Shown: positions 9,071 to 17,692, counted from the first letter of the stretch. The stretch: 64,000 bases of DNA from Rhodococcus qingshengii JCM 15477 (GCF_023221595.1 NZ_CP096564.1:44816-108815); one strand, 5' to 3'. The notes: generated from the letters alone by a model not told the origin. Made by a program: numbers and translations.

Positions 9071-9099
9071 CAGGGGGCGAGAGAATCCCGCGCCCCCTG
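9071..9099 (-). terminator. Hairpin between the repeat protein gene and the next gene
   Basis: A perfect 9-bp GC-rich inverted repeat (9071-9079 with 9091-9099) lies 9 bp after the stop of the 399-residue gene. There is no obvious T-run, so it may be an attenuating or processing hairpin rather than a full terminator. Confidence 0.5.
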
Positions 9100-9108
9100 A
9101 CCGAGTGG

Positions 9109-10308
9109 TTATGCGGGGATACCGGCACCGATCGCGTCGGAGATCATCGAGATAGGCAGGCCGGGAACAGCGGTGGCCGCAGCGATATCAGTGACCGCCT
9201 GGTCGAATGCCGCAACAGCACCCTCGCCGCCGGGCAGCGCCGAGACCGTCTCGCGGATCTGGGTGTCGATCGCCGGGGCGGCAGCGGCAGCGTTGCGCAC
9301 CCCGTCCGCGGCAGCAGTGCCGACCGGCGGCGACGCCGACCACGAATCGAGAACATTCTGTGTTTCAGTGGTGATGGCGGGCTGATCGATGTCCGGGATG
9401 ACGACCTCGGATTCACGGCCGTTTTCACCTTCGCCGAACGCGGTACCCACGCCGACGCCGATCGCGGTTCCGACTGCGCCAGAAGCGATTACGACAGGAG
9501 CTGCAACAACCGCACCGACTGCACCGCCTGCGACAGCTCCCACTACGGTTCCCGGAACGGAACCGACACCGGGGATCGGGATGAGAGCGTTGCCCAATGC
9601 CAGACCGATATTGCCGCCGATGCCAGCACCGATCGCCGTTGTCGCCGCAAGCACCGGCGCGGAAGCGGCCAGTCCAGCGGTCAAACCGACTGCGCCAGCG
9701 GTGAATTGTGATGCCGCCATCTGCTGTGCGGTGTCCAGCGGGATACCGGTGGATCGGTAGAAGTCGGTCGTCTGAGCAAGCCAGACCGCCGACTGGCCGC
9801 TGACCCGATTAAGCGTGTCGGTGGTCCACCAATTCGGCTTCTTGAAAATGAAGTTTCCGAAAGCGCCCATTTCCGGCGGCGGAGCAATCGGAGCTGTTGC
9901 GGTTTCGACCGGAACCGGCAGGTGCAAATCCGCAATGTTGACCTGCGGCGCGACCGGGTCCTGACTGTTGTCGTAGTTGCCTGTCTCGTAGTCCCAACCG
10001 GGACGCGGCTGGTACGGCTGCTGATACTCCACCGGGGAGGGCACCCAGGTGACCGGCACGGTTTGCTGCACCGGCGGAGCGACTGGAGCAGCGGGAGGAG
10101 CTGTCACACCAGGCTGAACGCCTTCAGTCGTGACACCAGGCTGAACGCCTTCAGTGCTCACGCCGGGTTGGACCGGATCGGCAAGCGCTACACCCGCACC
10201 GCCGAATGTCGTTACGACCAGGGCGGTCAGTGCGGTCAGCGTGACCCCGGCGACTGCCGAACGCTGTGCGGCCCGGTGCTTACCGGCCCGATTACGGTGA
10301 TTCGTCAA
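9109..10308 (-). CDS. Secreted VQPGV-repeat protein ('insoluble domain protein' type)
   Basis: A 399-residue protein, first gene of the minus-strand cluster. An N-terminal Arg-rich segment and a hydrophobic helix ending in ALA (about residue 43) form a signal peptide. VQPGVTTEG-type repeats and a Pro/Gln/Tyr-rich region follow. A long stretch rich in Gly, Ala and Val (about residues 200-300) resembles the glycine-rich hydrophobic region of rhodococcal proteins often named 'insoluble domain protein'. It is probably surface-associated. The function in conjugation is unknown; placing it at the head of the operon suggests an envelope or adhesion role. Confidence 0.7.
   Translation of the reverse strand: MTNHRNRAGKHRAAQRSAVAGVTLTALTALVVTTFGGAGVALADPVQPGVSTEGVQPGVTTEGVQPGVTAPPAAPVAPPVQQTVPVTWVPSPVEYQQPYQPRPGWDYETGNYDNSQDPVAPQVNIADLHLPVPVETATAPIAPPPEMGAFGNFIFKKPNWWTTDTLNRVSGQSAVWLAQTTDFYRSTGIPLDTAQQMAASQFTAGAVGLTAGLAASAPVLAATTAIGAGIGGNIGLALGNALIPIPGVGSVPGTVVGAVAGGAVGAVVAAPVVIASGAVGTAIGVGVGTAFGEGENGRESEVVIPDIDQPAITTETQNVLDSWSASPPVGTAAADGVRNAAAAAPAIDTQIRETVSALPGGEGAVAAFDQAVTDIAAATAVPGLPISMISDAIGAGIPA
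10104..10184 (-). repeat. 27-bp tandem repeat coding for GVQPGVTTE units
   Basis: Two near-identical 27-bp units plus a diverged third copy encode the repeated VQPGV motif just after the signal peptide. The near identity at DNA level suggests recent slippage or expansion. Confidence 0.7.
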
Positions 10309-10327
10309 AATTGCTCTCCTTCAATGT

Positions 10328-10348
10328 GTTTGTGGTGCAACCACAAAC
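10328..10348 (-). promoter_or_regulatory. Palindrome upstream of the conjugation cluster
   Basis: A perfect 9-bp inverted repeat with a 3-nt spacer (10328-10336 with 10340-10348) lies 19 bp before the ATG of the first cluster gene. It is a candidate operator or leader hairpin; the cluster promoter probably lies between here and about 10410. Confidence 0.45.
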
Positions 10349-10410
10349 CGGGCGGGAAACGAAACGGAAGCCAGCACGGCAGTAGCTACGCGGCCGTGGC
10401 TCCCGACGCG

Positions 10411-10827
10411 TCAGCGCCGGGAAGGCCGGATCGTTATAGGGGCGAAAGCCCCTTCACGGAGCGTTGAAAGATGGTTGAGGATGTGCAGTTGCGTGTGCCA
10501 CATGGCGCATACGCCGAAGAACCCAGTAACCGGGATGCTGACGCATATATGGCCCGGCTTGCAGCCGGCGCGATGAGCGACACTGGCAAACAACGGAATA
10601 CAGCGCTTCAGTGAAGTCGCACCCACCCGCTCTCCGGGCAGGGAGAGTGAGGTGGGTGCTTCACCGGCCGCATCTTCATGCAGCGCTGGGCGATGGGCCG
10701 AGATCGGGGCGGCAGTGCTGGATCCAGGCATGACGAGTTGCCCGACTTCCTGGTAAATGGAATCCGGGTTGTTCGCCACCTGAGTTATCCAGGCAGAGCG
10801 GGTGTTTTGAGCAGAGCTGTTCCCCAT
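10411..10827 (-). CDS. Hypothetical protein
   Basis: A 138-residue frame starting MGNSSAQNTR, with a strong GGAGG 5 nt before the ATG at 10827, which is the main evidence that it is translated. The composition is mixed, with four cysteines in the C-terminal half and no clear TM, signal peptide or family motif. It lies upstream of and in the same direction as the conjugation cluster, about 100 bp away. It could be a small accessory protein; a chance open frame cannot be excluded. Confidence 0.45.
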   Translation of the reverse strand: MGNSSAQNTRSAWITQVANNPDSIYQEVGQLVMPGSSTAAPISAHRPALHEDAAGEAPTSLSLPGERVGATSLKRCIPLFASVAHRAGCKPGHICVSIPVTGFFGVCAMWHTQLHILNHLSTLREGAFAPITIRPSRR

Positions 10828-11349
10828 GACTGCCTCCGGCTTGTTGCGATTTCAACCAGATCGCTTATGCTCGGAAGCCTGCGGTCTGGGCGCCTTTGTG
10901 TGTGTTGCACTGCAGGCTGGAAAGAACCCCAGGATCGGAACGCGACGCCAATCACAAGTCCGCTTCTGGGGTTTTCTGCACGACAAGGGCCAGCCCGATT
11001 CACATCTGGCCGGTATTCGTCGTGGAGTCGAATGTCACGAGCAGGCTGAATGCCGCTCTGTGCATGAAAAATAATCAAGTCGCCTGCCCCTGCCCGGGAG
11101 AAAGTGGGCACGCCTGAATAGGGCTGTGCCACTTGCGTGGTGCTGCATCTGGAACCGACCTCGACAAGATCCAGGAAACCCCCGGGAGGGAGCGCATTCG
11201 AAGCGTATTGCAAACCGGCTGGTTTGTGCAACCTATACACGCGCCTTCACCTCGATCCTCACTGGCGCTCCGAGCTAGCATTGCTGTCAACAATAACACG
11301 CAACGATAACACAGGCTAGTGGCGGGTACCGCTCCAGGGAGGCGCAAGA
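10828..11349. other. Intergenic region with divergent promoters
   Basis: About 520 bp without a supported gene; the open frames here are in weak codon context. Towards the right it becomes less GC-rich, with a repeated ATAACAC element (two copies about 9 bp apart near 11293-11310). That could be part of the promoter or operator of the XRE gene at 11350. Confidence 0.4.
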
Positions 11350-11844
11350 ATGAGCGAGCAAGCAGGCGATCTGACCCCAGGAGTTGATGAAGTGCCACGG
11401 AGTGGAGTGCGCGGCTTTCGGGCCGACAGGCTCCGTGAGTTGCGTGTGAAAGCGGGGCTGACGCCCGACGATCTGTCGGTGCGTATCGGGTCCAGCCGCC
11501 AGTCCGTTTCTCATTGGGAAACGGGACGGTCCACGCCGGCTCCACCTGTGCTCAAACAGATTGCCGACGAGCTTGACGTGTCGATCAGCGTGCTGGTCCC
11601 GATTCCGGACAACAGGTTGCGAATGGGTGATCTACGGGTACGTGCCGGATTGACCCAGATACAAGCGGCGGAGCAGTTGAGCATCTCTCCTACCTCGCTC
11701 GCCGAGATCGAAAAGGGTATGAAGCCGGTGAACGAGGACCGCCTGGAAGCAATCGCTGGCCTCTACGGAGCCGACAAGTCCTTGGTGTTCGAGGCGTGGG
11801 AGCGCGGCCGAGAGGCGCGCGAGACACGCGCGAAATCTAAGTAG
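11350..11844 (+). CDS. Regulator with two tandem XRE helix-turn-helix domains
   Basis: A 164-residue protein with GGAGG about 8 nt before the ATG. Residues about 26-75 form a first Cro/C1-type HTH (LRVKAGLTPDDLSVRIGSS with WETG), and residues about 93-140 a second (LRVRAGLTQIQAAEQLSIS with IEKG). Two HTH units in one chain suggest it binds a composite operator, perhaps as a compact dimer. It lies between the conjugation cluster and the replication region, so a role as plasmid copy or transfer repressor is plausible. No ligand or peptidase domain is visible. Confidence 0.8.
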   Translation: MSEQAGDLTPGVDEVPRSGVRGFRADRLRELRVKAGLTPDDLSVRIGSSRQSVSHWETGRSTPAPPVLKQIADELDVSISVLVPIPDNRLRMGDLRVRAGLTQIQAAEQLSISPTSLAEIEKGMKPVNEDRLEAIAGLYGADKSLVFEAWERGREARETRAKSK

Positions 11845-11918
11845 AAAATCACGCAACATAATCACGCTCCGAATAGGATTTTTCAGTGATCTAGTATTCG
11901 GTGCGGCGTGTCACCCCG

Positions 11919-11980
11919 AAGTTGGCGCCAACTTGGCGCAAGATGGCGGTGAACCTGGCGCACGTTCAGGCGCAGGATCG
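11919..11980. promoter_or_regulatory. Perfect 16-bp palindrome plus TTGGCGC-type half-sites
   Basis: AAGTTGGCGCCAACTT (11919-11934) is a perfect palindrome. It is followed by repeated half-sites TTGGCGC, ATGGCGG and CTGGCGC up to about 11963. It lies 60 bp upstream of the RHH gene and 550 bp upstream of the probable rep gene, so it is an operator of the RHH protein, or iterons of the replication origin. Confidence 0.6.
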
Positions 11981-11993
11981 AAAGGAGAGGCAT

Positions 11994-12239
11994 ATGCCTA
12001 ACCCAAGTAAAGGCAATCGCACTCGCGTGTCGACACGCCTGCCTGTGGACGTGGCCCAGGCGCTCGAAGAACTTCGGGCTAAGACCGGCGTCAGCTCGGA
12101 AAGCCAGCTCGTGGCCGATGTTTTGGCACTGGTAACCGGTCACTCTGAACTCGTGGTTGAGCTTGACCAGGGAATTCTATTCGACCTGGGACTCGATCAG
12201 AAGCTGCATTCTGAGGAGGTTCTGCCGCTGACCGCATAG
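11994..12239 (+). CDS. Small ribbon-helix-helix-like DNA-binding protein
   Basis: An 81-residue protein from ATG 11994, preceded by a near-consensus AAAGGAGAGG; the longer upstream frame overlaps the palindromic operator and is rejected. Residues about 8-45 (RTRVSTRLPVDVAQALEELRAKTGVS) have the beta strand plus two-helix pattern of RHH/CopG proteins. An acidic C-terminus follows. It is probably an autoregulator, or a copy-number regulator of the downstream Rep, acting at the palindrome just upstream. This is inferred from fold pattern and position. Confidence 0.7.
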   Translation: MPNPSKGNRTRVSTRLPVDVAQALEELRAKTGVSSESQLVADVLALVTGHSELVVELDQGILFDLGLDQKLHSEEVLPLTA

Positions 12240-12312
12240 CGAAACTCTTCTCCGGCAGGAGAATACGTGACAATTTCACACGCTTTGCAGTAGCACGAAC
12301 CCCCTAGAAATC

Positions 12313-12344
12313 GAAAATCCCCCGGCGGGCAGGCCGAGGGTTTC
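12313..12344 (+). terminator. Imperfect hairpin after the RHH gene
   Basis: An imperfect inverted repeat (GAAAATCCCCCGGC with GCCGAGGGTTTC) lies between the RHH gene and the probable rep gene. It is a candidate terminator or part of the rep leader. Confidence 0.4.
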
Positions 12345-12483
12345 CGAAGTGGGTGAGAGGTTGAGCTGGTAACTCGCGCTCTCGGTGGTACTGCGCTTCC
12401 CCGAAGGGACTGTCTTGCTGGACAGGTCTCAGGGTACATCGCGCCCTGATGAAGTTTCAATAACTGATTCGCGTGTCTTGGTG

Positions 12484-13779
12484 ATGGAGTACACGCACAC
12501 TCCCCTACAACGCCCGTACTGCGGGAGCAGCCCCACGCGACGCCGGTACGGCACAGCCCGCGCACCCCACACAGTCCGTGGGCACGTACGCGGGCATCAG
12601 TGCCAATCGCTCACGCCGATGTTCATCAAGGCCCTTGGCGGGCCGAAAGAAGCGTGCCGGCGGTACTGCCAGATGCGGCTCGACCTTGGCGACGGCGCAT
12701 ACAACGGCATCCCCGTCTGGCAGGGCGCTCAACACTGGGTGGAAATCGTTGTCCGCGAGGCATATACGGCCGAATACAAGAACATTCGCCCCGCTCTGGT
12801 CGAGACGACAGGCGGCGGAATCAGCCTCAAAACTCTCCTTGCCGTCGCCACAGTCATGGCGTCAGTCGCTGAGTTCGACACTGGCCGTGAATCGCGTTTG
12901 TCTCTCGACAAGACTGTCGAACGCACGGGCAAGGGTGAGAGAACCGTGCAGCGTGCCCGTCAGGCCCTGAAACTGCTTCGAGTGGCCACCGAGGTCTTCC
13001 GTGGACGGCTTCGTAGGAAGAAGGGTGAACGACAGGGTTCGTACCGGGTGGGTGACAAGGGCCGAGGATGGGCGTCAGTGTGGGCACTTCACCCGCGTAA
13101 GCCTGTGGATAAAACCCGTGTCTACGTGGACGGATCCATAAAGATGGCACCCCATCCCCGTAGGGGTCATCTTTTGTCTCTTCGCTCTCGTAGAGAGGTT
13201 TTTAATACAAAAGGATCTGTGAATAAACGAGCCGCTTCGCGGCGCAAGGAGTCCAAGGCCAAGGTCGAGAAGGTTGAAGCCATCCGGAAGGGCCTGTTGC
13301 TTGCATCCAAGTGGCTCAGCAATCCGCGAACGCCGGTCTGGGCGCGTCGGCACACCCCCCGAGGGTGGGCATCGGCACTGACCGAACCAGCCGCACACGG
13401 TTGGACCGCAACGGATCTGAACGACACGATCGACGCCTGGGCGAACGCCCAGAACATGGTTCCGACCCCGAAGCACCCCATCGCATTCATCCGTTGGCTC
13501 ATGAAGCAGCAGGATCTGGCCTTCGCGCCGCATGTTCTCGCTCAGATTGCCGCTGACCAGGAGAAAGCTGAACGTGAACGCCAGTCCGCCGAGTTCGAGA
13601 TGGAGCGAGAACGCTACGCATGGGCCGCGCCCGAGGACTCCCCCGGCCGCCAAGCAGCGCGTTTCGTTGCTCGTCGAGCCGCCGATACGGCTCACCGCCG
13701 CAAGGTGGATACCTCAGCTCGTGAGAACGCCGCGCAGCCTGTGTGGATCACGCATCTACGCGACCTCGGACCGCAGTGA
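12484..13779 (+). CDS. Probable plasmid replication initiator (Rep)
   Basis: About 431 residues from ATG 12484. The start is uncertain: a GTG at 12385 and an ATG at 12619 are in frame, and none has a good ribosome site. A helix-rich region at about 130-185 carries a winged-helix-like segment (SLDKTVERTGKGERTVQRARQALKLL). A very basic middle and the conserved-looking PTPKHPIAFIRWLM near residue 345 follow, then a charged coiled-coil-like tail. This pattern resembles Rep proteins of actinobacterial plasmids. The location beside RHH and partition genes fits. The exact Rep family is not identified. Confidence 0.6.
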   Translation: MEYTHTPLQRPYCGSSPTRRRYGTARAPHTVRGHVRGHQCQSLTPMFIKALGGPKEACRRYCQMRLDLGDGAYNGIPVWQGAQHWVEIVVREAYTAEYKNIRPALVETTGGGISLKTLLAVATVMASVAEFDTGRESRLSLDKTVERTGKGERTVQRARQALKLLRVATEVFRGRLRRKKGERQGSYRVGDKGRGWASVWALHPRKPVDKTRVYVDGSIKMAPHPRRGHLLSLRSRREVFNTKGSVNKRAASRRKESKAKVEKVEAIRKGLLLASKWLSNPRTPVWARRHTPRGWASALTEPAAHGWTATDLNDTIDAWANAQNMVPTPKHPIAFIRWLMKQQDLAFAPHVLAQIAADQEKAERERQSAEFEMERERYAWAAPEDSPGRQAARFVARRAADTAHRRKVDTSARENAAQPVWITHLRDLGPQ

Positions 13780-13789
13780 GCAGCCGCGA

Positions 13790-14779
13790 TCAGCTTTCTG
13801 TGAGCGGAGAAATCTGCACGATCGCCAAACGCTCGGTCAAAGGTCCTGGATACGGGCTGATCCGCAGGGTCGAAGGGCGCCAGTCATCATTTTCAGTCCG
13901 AAGACGAGCCACGACGTGGACCGGATCGGTCGAACCCAGATTGAACTTGTCCTGGGCCGAAGACAACAGATGTCGATCGTCGGCGTGGATGACCTGGTTC
14001 GCGCCAGGAATGTCGCGCCACTTCACCCACGGCGCTGGTTCGGGCAACCACAACGCCAACACAGCGGTCTGTGTGCAGAACACTGCGGTGTAGATGCCTG
14101 AATCTTTCACGCTCTCCTGCAACCCCAACTCAGCGAGTGTCGGCCGGCGCGGCGGCGTCGTATCGGTCACGTCGTGCCAGAGCAACCGCAACCCGCGCTC
14201 GCCTTCCTCTACGCACCCCCGCGCCCACATATGCCAACGCATCACGCGGCCGTCCGCGTGCAGGACACTCATATCTGCGTCGAAGGTCTGATCGTCGACC
14301 GGATTGAGGCCGGCCGCGAGCATGGCCTCCGAATCGTCGAATTTGATCGCCTTCGCGTAATACTCCGCAGGCGTGCGCTCCGGAACGTGATCCTCGGGTT
14401 TGACTCCCGACATCAGCGCAGCTTCGAGGGTTTGTGCGATGACGAAACGATCGAGCAGCCAGGAGAACCCGGACACGATTCGCGGCGGTACCGGTGGGAC
14501 TTCGGGGTCGCCGATCCACAGCTGAACAGCGTGAACCTTGCCTGTCGGACCGACAACAGGAAGGCATTCGATTCGGTAGCTCCGCTGGTCGCGGGCGCTG
14601 TCGAGGGCCGGCAGGACGATCTTGGTTCTACTGCTCCGAACCTGCTCGATGATCGGGTCGATTCGCACGTCCGCGCTCGGCGAGAGCCGTTTGGTGGTTG
14701 CCCAGTTCTTGACGTTGCCACCGACGCTGACGACGGTCGGACTCTTCCCCAGCGTTTCGATCAAATGCCACTCGTTCAC
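13790..14779 (-). CDS. PAS/GAF-like (DUF5593-type) protein
   Basis: A 329-residue product from GTG 14779 (AGG 5 nt upstream), convergent with rep (10-bp gap). It begins VNEWHLIETLGKSPTVVSVG, and the middle contains a PAS-like part (DMSVLHADGRVMRWHM...LLWHDVTD). A second, similar sensor-like domain occupies the last 100 residues. It matches my memory of mycobacterial/rhodococcal GAF-domain/DUF5593 proteins. No kinase, cyclase or DNA-binding output domain is present, so a ligand or redox sensing role is only inferred. Confidence 0.6.
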   Translation of the reverse strand: MNEWHLIETLGKSPTVVSVGGNVKNWATTKRLSPSADVRIDPIIEQVRSSRTKIVLPALDSARDQRSYRIECLPVVGPTGKVHAVQLWIGDPEVPPVPPRIVSGFSWLLDRFVIAQTLEAALMSGVKPEDHVPERTPAEYYAKAIKFDDSEAMLAAGLNPVDDQTFDADMSVLHADGRVMRWHMWARGCVEEGERGLRLLWHDVTDTTPPRRPTLAELGLQESVKDSGIYTAVFCTQTAVLALWLPEPAPWVKWRDIPGANQVIHADDRHLLSSAQDKFNLGSTDPVHVVARLRTENDDWRPSTLRISPYPGPLTERLAIVQISPLTES

Positions 14780-14888
14780 AGACACCTCGCTTACCGCTGC
14801 CACCCGCCCCCGCGGGAGCTGCCCCACCCGGGAAAACCCGGACAATTACGGCAACTCGGCAGACTACCGGCCAGTAGCGTACTCGGCG

Positions 14889-16328
14889 TTACAGACGTTG
14901 CAAGGAGAGCTCGAGCCCGACTGGCTTGAGCGTCAGCGCTTCGCGGACGTCCAACTTATATTCCGGATCCGATTGAAAGCTGTAGCGCTGCAATATGGTT
15001 GCCAACGACAGGACCGCTTCGTGCAAAGCGAACTGCCGACCGATGCAGGACCTTGGTCCTGTTCCGAAAGGGCGGTAGGCGTGAGCTGGGCGTTTCTTCA
15101 CATTCTCAGGTTTGAAGCGGTCCGGGTCGAAGGATTCTGGATTCTCACCCCAGACCGGGTCGCGGTGCAGCTGTGGGAGGAGGACGAATACCCATGATCC
15201 CTTCGGCATCGCGTAGCGACCACCCAGAGTCGTGTCAGTTCGGACCTTGCGGAAGTATCCCGGAGCGCTCGGCCACAGGCGAAGCGTCTCGTCGACGACT
15301 CGGCGTAGGTACCGCATTTTGGCCACGTCTTCGAAGGCCGGTGCTTCACCACCAGTGATGTCCGCGACCTCCGCACGAGCAGCGTCGGCGATCTCGGGAT
15401 GCAGAGCCAGGAAGTACAGCGCGAAGGCGATAGTGCCGGCGGTTGTCTCGTTTCCAGCGACGAGAAACGTCAGGACCTGGTTCCGAATGTTCACCGGGTC
15501 CAGCTTCTCGCCCGTCTCGTCGTCGGTGTTGTTGAGCATCAGGTCGAGCAAATCGTCCTGATGCTCCCCCGGCTTTGCCTGTCGTTCGGCGATCACGTCG
15601 TCGACGACCGTCCGAACAAACGTGATGTCCTTCTTATATTGCAGTTCAGCGCCGTTTCCGCGCAATTTACGAAGGAATGGAATGTCGTTGGAGGTGCGGT
15701 TCACGTGCTCGAGAACCCTCGACATCGCACCGACGAACGGGTGCTCGTCGCCATCGAAGGACGCGAAGTCGTAGCCGAAGCCAGCTAGGCCGATCACGTC
15801 CAGAGCGAGCTTGTTCGCATCAGCGGTGGCATCGATCTTTCTGCCGGCGGCCGCGGACGCATCCCACGCTGCCGTGAGTCCGTCCAAAGCTCGCAGCATC
15901 GACGGGTGGTACTTACGCAACGCTGCCTGGCTGAACCCGGCGTTGAGGATGTTGTGCGCCTTTTGCCAGTTGGGTTCGGAGTTGAAAGCGGTGAAAAGGC
16001 CGTCTTCCGCGACTGCACGCAGCTTTCGAATCGGCAGACCCACCGATTTCGCCCACAATGCCTCGTTGTTGACCTCCGCAACCAACTCCACCCCGGAGAC
16101 CACGGTCAGTCGGTGATTGATGATCTTGCGTTCGAAGATCGGCCCCAGCCTCGAAGCCATGACCATTTCCTTCTGGACCGGCTTCTCCGAGTCGACACTG
16201 AGCAAGTCCCCCAGTACAGGTAGCCGCCAGGCCGGGGAGGGGATCGACTCGAAATCAAGGACTGGATTGACCGCGACCTCACTGGTCGGTGTCTCACTGC
16301 TCGGATACGGGCACTTGTCGGAAGACAT
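14889..16328 (-). CDS. Cytochrome P450, CYP102-like heme domain without reductase
   Basis: A 479-residue protein from ATG 16328. The P450 motifs are complete: I-helix AGNETT (291-296, with Asn where His or Asp is more usual), ExxR at E347-R350, and heme loop FGTGPRSCIG with ligand Cys at 428. The N-terminal PAWRLPVLG proline-rich motif and overall order resemble the heme domain of CYP102 (P450BM3) fatty-acid hydroxylases. There is no fused FMN/FAD reductase and no ferredoxin gene nearby, so electrons must come from elsewhere. It is transcribed away from parA and is probably metabolic cargo; the substrate is unknown. Confidence 0.9.
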   Translation of the reverse strand: MSSDKCPYPSSETPTSEVAVNPVLDFESIPSPAWRLPVLGDLLSVDSEKPVQKEMVMASRLGPIFERKIINHRLTVVSGVELVAEVNNEALWAKSVGLPIRKLRAVAEDGLFTAFNSEPNWQKAHNILNAGFSQAALRKYHPSMLRALDGLTAAWDASAAAGRKIDATADANKLALDVIGLAGFGYDFASFDGDEHPFVGAMSRVLEHVNRTSNDIPFLRKLRGNGAELQYKKDITFVRTVVDDVIAERQAKPGEHQDDLLDLMLNNTDDETGEKLDPVNIRNQVLTFLVAGNETTAGTIAFALYFLALHPEIADAARAEVADITGGEAPAFEDVAKMRYLRRVVDETLRLWPSAPGYFRKVRTDTTLGGRYAMPKGSWVFVLLPQLHRDPVWGENPESFDPDRFKPENVKKRPAHAYRPFGTGPRSCIGRQFALHEAVLSLATILQRYSFQSDPEYKLDVREALTLKPVGLELSLQRL

Positions 16329-16559
16329 GGTGGACAGTCTTGCATCAGTTTCCGAACGGAGTCCGCCGCGACGCAAAATGCGCGATGGGACGCAAAGTTG
16401 CCATCCAAGATGGAGCAACAAGGCCAACGGAACGGGCGAACCAAGGACCGTACCCGTCGTACTGCGGATGTCGAATGTCTGGTTCTCTTATCTCTCCACT
16501 CCCCTGCCACTACTAGAAGTTCCTCTGAGCTGGCATTTTGCACGATTTCCATTTCAGGA

Positions 16560-16812
16560 AAACAGTTATACAGCTTTACGGCTAAGTGGGTAAATGTCAT
16601 AACGGAAAACCGGTAAGCTGTAAAACCGTATAGACAGCTATCCGGCAAACCGGTATGCTGCTCTTACAGGTAGACGGCAAGCCGGTTGCCTGGCAAACCG
16701 GCTAAGTGGGTATGCGGCTAAATGGCAAGCTGGAAACCTGTTTTACAGGTAACTGTTTTTACAGCTTTTCAGAAAGCTGCAAACTGTAAAACTGGCAAGC
16801 TGTAAACGAGCG
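16560..16812 (+). repeat. Iterated repeats upstream of parA: probable partition site
   Basis: About 250 bp of unusually AT-rich sequence. It holds a 13-bp direct repeat GGCTAAGTGGGTA at 16580-16592 and 16700-16712 (120 bp apart), GGCAAACCGG at 16644-16653 and 16692-16701, and several GGCAAGCTG/GGCAAGCCGG and CTGTAAAAC variants. Arrays like this beside parA-RHH cassettes are typical centromeres and autoregulatory operators of type Ib partition systems. Confidence 0.7.
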
Positions 16813-16827
16813 AAAGGGCGCTTCTCG

Positions 16828-17418
16828 ATGATCATCAGTCTGGTCAACACCAAAGGCGGAACGGCCAAGACGACGAGCGCGATCTACCTTGCGCTCGCGT
16901 TTCATAATCGGGGGAGGAAGGTTGTCGTCCTCGACTTGGACAAACAGGGTTCAGCAACCGACTGGGCTGATCGCGCTACGGAGGCTGGAGATCCACTCCC
17001 GTTCCCAGTGCATGTCGTGAACATGAAACGCCTGGTGAAGTACGCCACCGATGGCGACGACCAGGTAGTAATCATCGACACCCCGCCCGGTGACGGGCAA
17101 GTTATCGACGCTGCAATCGGGGCGTCCAACTTCGTCATAATGCCCACGGCCGCTACAGGACTCGACACCGCCAGAGTCTGGGAGACACTGCCCTCGGTGC
17201 AGGGCCGCCTTCCATACGGAATCCTCATCACCTCCGCACGTCTCGGAACGAACCTGCTCGAAGATGCCAAGGCAGCGTTCGACAGCAACGACGCAGCCCG
17301 ATTCGACACCGTCATCCCCATGCGCGAGCGCATCCGGTCAACATTCGGCACTACCCCCAAGCACGACGAAGGGTATTCCGACGTCGTCGACGAGATCACA
17401 GAGGCCCTGACAGCATGA
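16828..17418 (+). CDS. parA: ParA-family partition ATPase
   Basis: A 196-residue ParA/MinD-type ATPase. The deviant Walker A KGGTAKTT lies at residues 9-16, Walker A' VVVLDLDKQGS at about 32-42 and Walker B VVIIDTPPG at about 80-88. There is no N-terminal HTH and the length is short, as in type Ib (ParF/ParA-small) systems. It drives plasmid segregation together with a centromere-binding adaptor. The repeat array is directly upstream, and the RHH gene overlaps its stop by 4 nt. Confidence 0.9.
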   Translation: MIISLVNTKGGTAKTTSAIYLALAFHNRGRKVVVLDLDKQGSATDWADRATEAGDPLPFPVHVVNMKRLVKYATDGDDQVVIIDTPPGDGQVIDAAIGASNFVIMPTAATGLDTARVWETLPSVQGRLPYGILITSARLGTNLLEDAKAAFDSNDAARFDTVIPMRERIRSTFGTTPKHDEGYSDVVDEITEALTA

Positions 17419-17663
17419 GCATCCCCAAGGCAAAGACGACACCGACGCTCGGGCCTCGCAAGTCCGCGCCACCCATCGCGCCGCCCTCAGTGACGTCCAG
17501 CTTCGTCGAACCGGACGCAGACCGCACAAAACTCACCGTCCAGATCGACGCTGAACTGCACCGACGCTTCAAAGCTGCCGTTGCAGGAAGCGGCAAGAAG
17601 ATGCGCGACGTGGTCGAGGAAATGATCGAGCAGTGGACCGACGCGAACAGTGGTCGCTCATAA
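17415..17663 (+). CDS. Ribbon-helix-helix partition adaptor (ParB/ParG-like)
   Basis: An 82-residue protein, ATGA-overlapping parA. The flexible N-terminal half (Pro/Thr/Ser-rich, residues 1-35) is followed by an RHH domain (KLTVQIDAELHRRFKAAVAGSGKKMRDVVEEMI, about 38-72). This order, a disordered ATPase-stimulating arm plus RHH, is that of ParG-type centromere-binding proteins. It should bind the upstream repeats and also repress the cassette. Confidence 0.8.
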   Translation: MSIPKAKTTPTLGPRKSAPPIAPPSVTSSFVEPDADRTKLTVQIDAELHRRFKAAVAGSGKKMRDVVEEMIEQWTDANSGRS

Positions 17664-17692
17664 CCCCGTGACGCTATTGCGCAAAAACAAAG

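Noticed and set aside
9400..9700. Repeat-rich GC stretch considered as an RNA element
   Set aside because: It codes the Gly/Ala/Val-rich region of the secreted repeat protein, which explains the repetitiveness.
10785..11545. Minus-strand frames between the 138-residue gene and the XRE gene
   Set aside because: No ribosome sites, mixed composition, and the second overlaps the XRE coding region.
16560..16812. CRISPR-like array
   Set aside because: Repeats are too short, degenerate and irregularly spaced, and the location before parA fits a partition site better.
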